Shown here piece after piece: positions 6,296 through 13,950 of a DNA stretch of 15,238 nt. How positions within the stretch are numbered: position 1 is the stretch's first letter; the number at the start of each line of letters is the position of its first letter. Source of the DNA: Bacillota bacterium (lineage in GTDB: Bacteria > Bacillota > Clostridia > Acetivibrionales > DTU013); the NCBI GenBank assembly GCA_023399355.1, contig JAEWQC010000350.1, positions 1 through 15,238 of the forward strand, given 5' to 3'. The notes beneath the pieces were generated by a model. That model saw nothing but the letters and a program-made list of their open reading frames with translations. It ran no database searches and was not told where the DNA came from. Both the position numbers and the translations under genes were made by a program.

Positions 6296-7390
6296 TTGGC
6301 TGAATTTACTTTTGAAGATCTTGAATCAAAATATCAGAATTTTTATGCACCTGCATTTGAAATAAAAATTAACGGTCAGAATCTGGTTAAAAATCAGGGA
6401 ATGGCTGTAACAGGATTCAAACTGGTTACGAAGGTTACGGAGCCCGATACGCTGAGCTTTGGCGTTGCCAATGCATACGACATGCAAAGCGGAGAAATGC
6501 ATTGGCTGGAGGATTTCCTTTATATCGGCAGGTCGGTGGATGCAAGCGTGGGATATATCAGCACTTTCACCAGATTGTTCAAGGGATTTGTAAAGTCGGT
6601 TAATGTAGATTATCCTTCGGGCGGAGCGCCTACTGTCAGGGTGGAATGCATAAGCTATTCCTTTTTAATGACAAGGGCAACGTATTTTAAAATATGGCAT
6701 GACAAGAAATACAGCGATGTGGTAACTGAAATAGCCGGCAAATATTCTTCCTACATAAAAAGTTCAGTGGTGGATGCTACCGCAACACAGCTTGTTTCCA
6801 TTGTACATAACAATACAAACGATTTTGTTTTCTTAAGGTGGGTGGCGGAACAAATAAATTATGACTTTTATGTCAGGGAAGATACGCTCTATTTTAAAAA
6901 AGCACTTAAGGATAAGAGTGCGGTTACCGCTCTTAAATGGGGGAAATCCCTGAGAAGCTTCAGCCCTGTCATAGACTTGGGTGGACAGGTGCCGAAGGTT
7001 ACGGTTAATGCATGGGATGCGAAAAATGACAAGGCAATATCTGTTACTGTTTCTGCTGTGGAAAAAATTGAAGGCTCGGGCAAATCCGGGACGGAGATTC
7101 TACAATCCCTTTTGGGAAGCACTGCTGCAATAGAAAAAAATTCGACGATTGCAATGACGGAGGCAGAAGCGAAAATTGAAGCCGCAGCAGTGCTGAACAG
7201 GGCGTCAATGAAACTTGTTGCCGGCTCGGGAGATACAATAGGAATACCGGAGATCCGGGCAGGAAAGTACATCCAGATTGAAGGTGTCGGAGCAAAGCTG
7301 AGCGGTTTGTACTTTATTAAAACTGCAACACATACCATTGGAGATTCGGGTTATATCACCGGCTTTGAATTGGAGAGGAATGCCATATGA
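6296..7390 (+). CDS. Baseplate hub protein (gp27/gpD-like; N-terminal half of Afp8/Pvc8 VgrG-like)
   Basis: This 364-residue protein corresponds to the hub part of VgrG-like spikes (phage P2 gpD, T4 gp27), which trimerises at the centre of the baseplate and bridges the six-fold tube to the three-fold spike. Supporting segments are an early FEIKINGQNL strand, FSFGVANAYDMQSG-like hub strands (LSFGVANAYD), VGYISTFTRLFKGFVKSVN, the YFKIWHDKKYSDVVTEIAGKY helix, and a middle section with FVFLRWVAEQINYDFYVRED followed by LYFKK. It ends with IEGVGAKLSGLYFIKTATH and GYITGFELERNA, as gpD-type domains do. The start is TTG 6296: every upstream in-frame option meets a stop, and the GGGGAG site is 13 bases away. 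Its ATGA overlaps the spike gene by four bases, so they are translationally coupled. In Afp and PVC the hub and spike are a single protein; here they are separate, as in T4. Confidence 0.88.
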   Translation: MAEFTFEDLESKYQNFYAPAFEIKINGQNLVKNQGMAVTGFKLVTKVTEPDTLSFGVANAYDMQSGEMHWLEDFLYIGRSVDASVGYISTFTRLFKGFVKSVNVDYPSGGAPTVRVECISYSFLMTRATYFKIWHDKKYSDVVTEIAGKYSSYIKSSVVDATATQLVSIVHNNTNDFVFLRWVAEQINYDFYVREDTLYFKKALKDKSAVTALKWGKSLRSFSPVIDLGGQVPKVTVNAWDAKNDKAISVTVSAVEKIEGSGKSGTEILQSLLGSTAAIEKNSTIAMTEAEAKIEAAAVLNRASMKLVAGSGDTIGIPEIRAGKYIQIEGVGAKLSGLYFIKTATHTIGDSGYITGFELERNAI

Positions 7391-8115
7391 GTATATTCGA
7401 GAGCATTGGGAGTCCGGGTGGGATGGAAAGCCAGAGGATATACGGGATACTGGTCGGTGTTGTCACAAACAACAAAGACCCTGAAAAACTTGGAAGGGTA
7501 AAAGTCAAGCTTCAATTGAGGGAATCCGAGAATGAGACCGAATGGGCAAGGATTGCCACACTTATGGCCGGAAAGGAAATGGGAAGCTTTTTTCTGCCAG
7601 AAGTAGGTGATGAAGTTCTTGTGGCATTTAATGACGGGGAGGTGGCAAAACCTTATGTAATCGGTGCTTTGTGGAATATGGCCGATAAACCGCCGCTTAC
7701 CAATGAAGATGGAAAGAATAATTTGCGGAAAATAAAATCAAGGAGTGGAAATGAAGTAATTTTTAATGACGAAGCAGGCAAGGAAAGCATCACGATAAAA
7801 ACCAAGGCAGGACAAACCTTAAGCATGGAGGATGCAAACAGCGGTAAAATCGAAATAAAAGATAAAAGCGGGAACAACATGCTCACGATTGACGGACAGA
7901 ATAATCAGGTTGATATCAAAGCAAATATGAAGCTGAATATTACATCGCAGTCCTGTAAAATCAATATTGATTCCACTCAGAATGCGATTACGATAGAAAG
8001 CCCCATGCAGATAAAAATAAAAGCCCAGATGCTTGATATTGAAGCAGGAGCCAATATGAATATCAAATCTGGAGGAATGCTCACGATAAAAGGTGCGATG
8101 GTGAAAATCAATTAG
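7387..8115 (+). CDS. Spike protein (gp5/gpV-like OB fold plus beta-helix; C-terminal half of VgrG-like Afp8)
   Basis: This 242-residue protein is the central needle of the baseplate. Residues about 10-100 form the OB-fold domain typical of gp5/VgrG (YGILVGVVTNNKDPEKLGRV, then FFLPEVGDEVLVAF and GEVAKPYVIGALWN). From about residue 110 there are short alternating strands (KIEIKDKSGNNMLTIDG, QVDIKANMKLNI, AITIESPMQIKIKAQ, LDIEAGANMNIKSGGMLTIK), which is the repeating pattern of the trimeric beta-helix. No PAAR tip or effector extension is fused. ATG 7387 lies in an ATGA overlap with the hub gene, with GGAGAGG at 7372-7378 as ribosome site. There is no lysozyme domain like that of T4 gp5. Confidence 0.92.
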   Translation: MSIFESIGSPGGMESQRIYGILVGVVTNNKDPEKLGRVKVKLQLRESENETEWARIATLMAGKEMGSFFLPEVGDEVLVAFNDGEVAKPYVIGALWNMADKPPLTNEDGKNNLRKIKSRSGNEVIFNDEAGKESITIKTKAGQTLSMEDANSGKIEIKDKSGNNMLTIDGQNNQVDIKANMKLNITSQSCKINIDSTQNAITIESPMQIKIKAQMLDIEAGANMNIKSGGMLTIKGAMVKIN

Positions 8116-8145
8116 GTAAAGTTGACTTTGAGAGGCTGGTTTTAT

Positions 8146-8547
8146 ATGGCAAATGAGTTTCTGGGAAGAGGCTGGAAATTCCCTGTAAAGGTGGATTCAA
8201 AGACGGGAAGGGTCATGACTTCCGAATATGAAGAGGACATTTCAGAGGCAATAAGAATTATCATTGGTACCTCAAAAGGCGAGCGTGTCATGCGTGCAAA
8301 TTTTGGGTGTGACATTAAAAAATTTGTGTTTGACATGACGGATGATTCAACCCTGCGATTGATGGAATCAAGCATACACGAGAGTATTGTGCTGTGGGAG
8401 CCCCGCGTTGAGGATATAGAAGTCAGCGCAGAGGTGAATAAGGAAACACCGGGTAAGGTGGATATCAATATCAGCTATGTGGTCAGAGCGACGAATAATC
8501 TATTTAACCTGGTTTATCCGTTCTATATGGATGAAGGAAACAGATAA
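8146..8547 (+). CDS. gp25-like baseplate wedge protein (Afp9/GpW-like)
   Basis: This 133-residue protein is of the T4 gp25 / P2 gpW family, which forms the inner baseplate and contributes the strand that starts sheath assembly. The family core is present: SEAIRIIIGTSKGERVMRAN followed by FGCDIKKFVFD (residues about 35-63), then ESIVLWEPRVEDIEV and the C-terminal INISYVVRATNN strand. ATG 8146 follows GAGAGG (8130-8135) at 10 bases and gives MANEFLGRGWKFPV, which fits the family's start. The in-frame TTG at 8122 lacks a convincing ribosome site and would add an unrelated eight residues. The gene sits between spike and the first J-like gene, as in eCIS clusters. Confidence 0.93.
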   Translation: MANEFLGRGWKFPVKVDSKTGRVMTSEYEEDISEAIRIIIGTSKGERVMRANFGCDIKKFVFDMTDDSTLRLMESSIHESIVLWEPRVEDIEVSAEVNKETPGKVDINISYVVRATNNLFNLVYPFYMDEGNR

Positions 8548-8573
8548 TATTGTGTTGGGAGGGGGAGAGCGGA

Positions 8574-11500
8574 TTGCTTCCATTACTGGATACCAGAGAT
8601 TTAAATCAGCTTGAGAAAAAAGTGAGGGAGTTGTATCCGCACTATACGCCTGAGTGGAGATTTTCACCGGAGAATCCCGATCCGGGTACAGCGCTTTTTT
8701 ATATTTTTGCACAAATGGTTCTCGATACCATCAAGCGTTTCAATCAGGTTCCGGTTAAAAACCTTATTGCATTTTTAAATATGCTCGATATCATTAATAT
8801 CGCTTCGCGACCTGCCTCTGCTTATGTAACGTTTCTATTGAGTTCGGGCATAAGGGAACCGGTATTTGTTCCGGCGGGAACCCGGATTTCTGCAAGGGTT
8901 GAAGGAGAAAAAGAGCCTGTGCTGTTTGAGACGCAGGATACTTTTCTTGCAACACCCGCCATGCCTGTAGAAGCATATAATGTATGTGCTTCGAAGGATG
9001 CCATAATCAGGCTTGCGCCGATGCTCTCCGGCTTGAACGAAAAAAAGGAGCGGAGCAGGGTGAAGTTTTTCGATTTTGCAGGAGAGGACAATATTCAGCA
9101 GCATAGTCTTTATATCGGTCATTCGGAGCTTTTCAACATTTCAAGTTCGGCTTTGATCAAATTGGAATTTAAAAACGCCGAGTTGAGGTATAAAGAACAA
9201 TCAATTTGTCAGAGGCTGGCGGATGGGAATTTTACACAATGGATGTATTTTGGCGAAAACAGTGATGGAGCAGGACAGTGGTATGACTTTGACAATGTGT
9301 ATTATGAAAATGGCGGGGTTGTTTTAAAGAAAACAAAATATATTCAAATTAAGGAATCGGATTTCAACGAACAGAAGTGCAGATGGCTGAAGTGCAGTCT
9401 GAAATCCGGATTTTGCACGGAAGTTGATAATATTGAAGTCAATGATATTCTTGCAGGAGCGGAGTTCCTTGATTGTGAGAGGCGTGGAGGACTGGAACCC
9501 GATATGCTGCTGCACAACGACATTGAGTCGGACAAAAAAGGGTTTTATCCATTTGGTGAAAACTTTGCAGTTTATGACCTGTTTTATATTGCCTGCAAGG
9601 AGGCTTTTTCAAAGAAGGACGCCAATATAACCATAGAATTTGATTTGGGCTATATAATCAACAGGCTTACTCCCGAGGTGAAGAAGGAAATCAAATGGAA
9701 AATGATTATGAAGGAGTCGGATCTGAGGGAACCGCCGCCTCCTCCTGAAATATATATTTCAAATGTCATTTGGGAGTATTGGAATGGTAACGGCTGGGTA
9801 AGGCTGTTTGCACAGAAGGAATATGAAGAGCTTTTTGCATGCGAGAGCGGTTCAAGCCATAAGACAATCAGGTTCAAGTGCCCCGGGGACATTAGTGAGA
9901 ACTTTGTCAATAATCAGGTTAGCTGCTGGATTCGTGCGCGCGTAATAAATATCAGGAATCTTTATACAAATGACATGGTTTACCGATCACCGTGGATTGA
10001 AAACCTTCATGTTAAATATGACTGTAATGATGCGAAATGCCGTATTGAAAAGTGCCTTACCTACAACAATTTGAAGTGGGAAAGCAAGAAACCCGGGCAA
10101 AAAATTAAAAATGGTTTTTTCAGAATTTTTAAAGGGATTGACTGTGATTTTCCCGCGGTATATATCGGTTTTAATTATGCTCCTTTAAAGGGTCCCATAA
10201 GCATGTTCTTTTCAATAGAGCAGCAGGAAAACTTATACCGGCAGAATGTACAGATTGAGTGGGAATATCTAAGACAAAATGGCAGCTTGGTTGAATGGGC
10301 GGTATTGAAGGTATCCGACGGCACAAAAAATTTGACCGGAAGCGGTATCATTACTTTTATCGGGCAGAATGACTTTGTCGAAAATGAAATTTTCGGGAAT
10401 AAACTTTTTTGGATCAGAGCTTTAAATAAGGACAGCAAATTCGCGGATGCGGATAAAAACCTTATATATCCTGTTGTCAAGGGCTTGCTTATGAATACGG
10501 TACATGCTGTACAACAGGAAACCATCAGGGAAGAGATGCTTGAGAGCGTGAGCAATATGTCCAATATGGAGTATACGCTTTCAAAATACCCTGTCATATC
10601 TGAAGAGTTATGGGTTGATGAAGCGTCGGTTTTGTCGCTGGAAGAGAGGAAAGCCATTACGGGAGGCATGAATGGCCCGGTTGAAGAAATCAGGGACGAA
10701 CTGGGGAATACAAAGGAATTTTGGGTGAAATGGCAGGCTGTCGATGATTTTATCGAATCCGGGGCAGACAGCAGGCATTTTATTATTGAACGTACTTCCG
10801 GCAAAATCAGGTTTGGTGACGGAAAATACGGAAAAGTACCTCCGGCAGATCAGGCATGCAATATGAAGGTGAGTTATAAGATCGGCGGAGGAGTAAAAGG
10901 GAATGTCCATGCATATGAGATAAACACATTGCAGAACTCCATCGCTTTCATCGACGGGGTATTTAACCCTGAACCGTCAGGCGGCGGATGTGACATTGAG
11001 ACAGTGGAAGATGCTTTAGTCCGTGGTCCGCAGGTAATCAAGCACAGAAACCGGGCTGTTTCGAAGAGCGATTTTGAATGGCTGGCAAGAGAAGCGTCGC
11101 ACAACATTGCAAGAGTGCGGTGCTTGTCGAACTTTAGCATAAACGGCATCAGGGAACCGGGCAGTATAACCCTTGTGATATTTGCAAAAAACAGTAATCA
11201 TTCATCGGTTCATTTCCCGGAATTGAAAGCCCAGGTTGAGAGCTATATTTATGAAAGATGCGCCAATATCATTACGTTTCCGAATAAAATAAACGTCATG
11301 GAGCCTGTACGTGTGGAGATTTCCGTTCATGCCGTCCTGGTGGCGGCCGAACCGGATAAGCTGATTTCTGCTGAAAGGGAAGCGGTAAAAAAGCTCAATA
11401 AATTTCTTGATCCTCTTGGAGGAAATTATGAAGGAAATGGTTGGAAAATTGCAGAGTATCCGCATGCATCCATGTTCTACACACTTTTAAAATCGATACA

Positions 11501-11651
11501 GGGTGTAGCTTATGTGGACAAGGTCTCTTTGGCTGTATGCATCATAAAAGATGGCATACGGGAGGATAAATCCCCTGAAATTCTTGAAGATCTGCCTTAC
11601 GGCATGATTTTAAACGGAAAACACAGGGTGGTTGCAAGAATGCCGCAGTAA
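8574..11651 (+). CDS. Baseplate J-like protein 1 (gp6-type; Afp11-like; TIGR02243-type)
   Basis: This 1,025-residue protein is a baseplate wedge component that links the hub to the periphery. It begins MLPLLDTRDLNQLEKKVREL and has the family's DPGTALFYIFAQM near residue 36. A large, aromatic-rich middle includes a Pro5 run near residue 387. Then FGDGKYGKVPP appears near residue 746, GGGVKGNVHAYEIN near 769 and a J-type C-terminus (HRNRAVSKSDFEWLAREASHN, shortened here by one in matching, then ARVRCLS and VAYVDKVSLAV). TTG 8574 is chosen: GGGAGGGGGAG (8557-8567) is six bases upstream, and it yields the same MLPL(L/P)D start as the paralogue that follows. An upstream TTG (8550) would place the ribosome site inside the coding region. 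The middle is longer than in the second paralogue, suggesting extra inserted domains. Confidence 0.9.
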   Translation: MLPLLDTRDLNQLEKKVRELYPHYTPEWRFSPENPDPGTALFYIFAQMVLDTIKRFNQVPVKNLIAFLNMLDIINIASRPASAYVTFLLSSGIREPVFVPAGTRISARVEGEKEPVLFETQDTFLATPAMPVEAYNVCASKDAIIRLAPMLSGLNEKKERSRVKFFDFAGEDNIQQHSLYIGHSELFNISSSALIKLEFKNAELRYKEQSICQRLADGNFTQWMYFGENSDGAGQWYDFDNVYYENGGVVLKKTKYIQIKESDFNEQKCRWLKCSLKSGFCTEVDNIEVNDILAGAEFLDCERRGGLEPDMLLHNDIESDKKGFYPFGENFAVYDLFYIACKEAFSKKDANITIEFDLGYIINRLTPEVKKEIKWKMIMKESDLREPPPPPEIYISNVIWEYWNGNGWVRLFAQKEYEELFACESGSSHKTIRFKCPGDISENFVNNQVSCWIRARVINIRNLYTNDMVYRSPWIENLHVKYDCNDAKCRIEKCLTYNNLKWESKKPGQKIKNGFFRIFKGIDCDFPAVYIGFNYAPLKGPISMFFSIEQQENLYRQNVQIEWEYLRQNGSLVEWAVLKVSDGTKNLTGSGIITFIGQNDFVENEIFGNKLFWIRALNKDSKFADADKNLIYPVVKGLLMNTVHAVQQETIREEMLESVSNMSNMEYTLSKYPVISEELWVDEASVLSLEERKAITGGMNGPVEEIRDELGNTKEFWVKWQAVDDFIESGADSRHFIIERTSGKIRFGDGKYGKVPPADQACNMKVSYKIGGGVKGNVHAYEINTLQNSIAFIDGVFNPEPSGGGCDIETVEDALVRGPQVIKHRNRAVSKSDFEWLAREASHNIARVRCLSNFSINGIREPGSITLVIFAKNSNHSSVHFPELKAQVESYIYERCANIITFPNKINVMEPVRVEISVHAVLVAAEPDKLISAEREAVKKLNKFLDPLGGNYEGNGWKIAEYPHASMFYTLLKSIQGVAYVDKVSLAVCIIKDGIREDKSPEILEDLPYGMILNGKHRVVARMPQ

Positions 11652-11677
11652 ACTGAAAAAGAAAGGAGGCGGATGGT

Positions 11678-13930
11678 ATGCTGCCATTGCCGGATCTGGA
11701 CGACAGAACGTTTAAACAGATTATTGAAGATTCCGGGAAAATGATTCCAAGGTTTATCAAAGAATGGACTGATGAAAATTATCATGACCCTGGCATCACA
11801 TTGATTGAATTATTTGCATGGCTTTCCGAAATGCAAAATTATTACCTGAACCGTGTTACCGGGAAGAATGAATTGAAATTCCTGAAATTATTGGGAGTGC
11901 GTCCTGAAGAGCAGGTTTCAGCAAAGGCGGATGTTACTTTTGAGGTGAGCGGGAAGGGATTCCTGCTTCCGAGAGGTACCGGAGTTTCCGCCGGAGAGCG
12001 ATGTTTTGAGACTGACGAGGCTGTCCTGCTGACACCGGTAAAAATAGAAAAGATCATATCGTATTCGGACGGTATTTACATGGATTATTCTCCCATAAAT
12101 GATTCGCAGGGGACTACATTCTATCCTTTCGGTAAAAGGGTGAAAGCAGGCAGCGCGCTGTATGTGGGCTTTGACAATAAATTCGAGGCAAAAGAGGAAT
12201 TCTGCATCACTTTTGACATATACGAAGATTATCCTGTGGGGTGCAGCAGACCTGAAGGGTGGGAAAAAGTTTTCAACCCTCCTGCGGATGTTTCCTGGGA
12301 ATTCCGATGTATTGACGGACAGGAGGGGAAATCAGGCTGGAAGCCTGTCCGCATTATACAGGACAGCACTGTCAATATGTGCTTCGGAGGGAAGCTGAAA
12401 TTTGAACTACCTGCTGAAATGGCTTCTTACAAGCTTAATGAGGAGCAAAGTAAAGAAAGATACTGGATTCGGTGCATGGTGAAACGGGGAGGATATGAAA
12501 ACGCTCCGAGACTTAAAAATATAAAGCTGAATACCGTACTTGCCGTACAGAGGCAAACCTTTGTGGAATACAGGGACTTTTCCGGCGACGGCGAGCCCGT
12601 ACAGGTGGTTGAAGCAGAAGGCTACTTGCCATATTACGGGACATGCCGCGTGCAGGTCAAAAACGAAAGCGGTTCCTGGATGGATTGGAATGAGACGGAG
12701 GATTTGTCGGAGGCTTCCTCTGAAGAATGCTGCTACATGCTGAAAAAGAATGCTGCCAGGAAGACTGCTGTTATTATGTTCGGTGATGGAAATAACGGGA
12801 GGATGCCGGTGAAGGGTGACTGTAACATCCGGGTGATTTCCTGGCTGCCATCGTTTGAAAAATATTTTTCCGCAGGATCGGGAACAGGACTGCCGAATCA
12901 ATTTATTATGCTGGATGGGCTTTCAAAAAGCTTTCCTGTTATTAAAGAAACATTCATGCTTCAAGTCGGCATCAGAAGTAAGGAAATGAACGATTTCATC
13001 TGGGAGGACTGGCAAAGGGCAGACGATTTTGATTCGTCAAAGAATTCCGACAGACACTATATGATTGACTCTGACAGTGCAGGTATCCTTTTTGGCAATA
13101 ATGAAAAAGGCATTGCACCTGAAAAATCCGAAAAAATAAATATAAGAATCATTTCCTGTCAGGCCGGCGGTGGAGAAAAAGGAAATGTCAACAGGAATGA
13201 AATAAATATTGTTACTACCGAAATTGATGAAGCATTAAAGGTGTTAAACCACGCAGCTGCGACAGGCGGAAAAGAAAAAGAAACCATTGACGATGCAAAA
13301 AGGAAGGTCAGACGGCAGTTGAAAAAGCAGAGCAGGGCCGTTACCTGTCAGGATTATGAGGAAATCGTCCGGAACACTCCTGGACTAAGGGTTGCAAGAG
13401 CAAAAGCAATACCGCTTTATGAAAAGGGTCTGAAAAACTATCCCGACAGTACGGTACCTGCAAAGGTTACCGTCGTCGTACTGCCGTATAGTGAAGAAGA
13501 GAATCCGGTGCCGGGCAGGGGCTTTTTGGATACTGTAAAAAATCATTTGGAAGGGTACAGGCTGATCACTACGGAAATTGATGTAATTCCGCCTGAATAT
13601 ATAAAAATAACAGTGCACGTAACAGTTGTGGTTGCGCCGCATGTAAAGCTGGAACCGCACAAAATAGAAGAGGTGCTTTATGGGCTGATCGACCCTGTAA
13701 ATAACAGTGATGTTTCCAAGGGGTGGGAATTTGGAAGGACAGTCTACAAGGGTGATATTTACAGTGAAATAAGCAAATTGCAGGGAGTGGAATACATAAA
13801 AGACCTTTGGATCAGCGCGGAAGGCGAAGGTATACGCAAGGACGCAAGCGGAGACATCTATATTCCACCTTACGGACTCGTATATTCAGACAGGCACCAG
13901 ATAGAAACAGTAAGCAGGATGGATATATAG
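11678..13930 (+). CDS. Baseplate J-like protein 2 (gp6/gp7 position; Afp12-like; TIGR02243-type)
   Basis: This 750-residue paralogue of the preceding protein begins MLPLPDLDDRTFKQIIEDSG and has HDPGITLIELFAWLSEMQNY near residue 36, at the same place as in J-like protein 1. It carries two related loops: FGDGNNGRMPVKGD near residue 368 and FGNNEKGIAPEK near 471. GGGEKGNVNRNEIN comes near 496, then the J-type C-terminal half (RAVTCQDYEEIVRNTPGLRV, KVTVVVLPYSEEE, QGVEYIKDLWIS). It ends with IPPYGLVYSDRHQIE. ATG 11678 follows AAAGGAGG (11662-11669) at eight bases, the strongest ribosome site of the baseplate genes. The gene starts 26 bases after the previous stop. Two such proteins in tandem are common in eCIS and in related actinobacterial clusters, where they form a heterodimeric wedge; that quaternary role is by analogy. 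Confidence 0.9.
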   Translation: MLPLPDLDDRTFKQIIEDSGKMIPRFIKEWTDENYHDPGITLIELFAWLSEMQNYYLNRVTGKNELKFLKLLGVRPEEQVSAKADVTFEVSGKGFLLPRGTGVSAGERCFETDEAVLLTPVKIEKIISYSDGIYMDYSPINDSQGTTFYPFGKRVKAGSALYVGFDNKFEAKEEFCITFDIYEDYPVGCSRPEGWEKVFNPPADVSWEFRCIDGQEGKSGWKPVRIIQDSTVNMCFGGKLKFELPAEMASYKLNEEQSKERYWIRCMVKRGGYENAPRLKNIKLNTVLAVQRQTFVEYRDFSGDGEPVQVVEAEGYLPYYGTCRVQVKNESGSWMDWNETEDLSEASSEECCYMLKKNAARKTAVIMFGDGNNGRMPVKGDCNIRVISWLPSFEKYFSAGSGTGLPNQFIMLDGLSKSFPVIKETFMLQVGIRSKEMNDFIWEDWQRADDFDSSKNSDRHYMIDSDSAGILFGNNEKGIAPEKSEKINIRIISCQAGGGEKGNVNRNEINIVTTEIDEALKVLNHAAATGGKEKETIDDAKRKVRRQLKKQSRAVTCQDYEEIVRNTPGLRVARAKAIPLYEKGLKNYPDSTVPAKVTVVVLPYSEEENPVPGRGFLDTVKNHLEGYRLITTEIDVIPPEYIKITVHVTVVVAPHVKLEPHKIEEVLYGLIDPVNNSDVSKGWEFGRTVYKGDIYSEISKLQGVEYIKDLWISAEGEGIRKDASGDIYIPPYGLVYSDRHQIETVSRMDI

Positions 13931-13950
13931 TCCGTTTAAGAGGTGGTTAT

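Noticed and set aside
8122..8547. gp25-like gene starting at TTG 8122
   Set aside because: It adds residues with no family resemblance and lacks a good ribosome site; ATG 8146 is better placed.
10175..10804. 209-residue antisense reading frame
   Set aside because: It lies entirely opposite a well-supported baseplate gene, has Ser/Phe-rich shadow composition and no recognisable domain or ribosome site. The other minus-strand frames in the window were rejected for the same reasons.
8550..11651. J-like protein 1 starting at TTG 8550
   Set aside because: The purine-rich ribosome site lies after this codon; TTG 8574 has the site at six bases and gives the family N-terminus.
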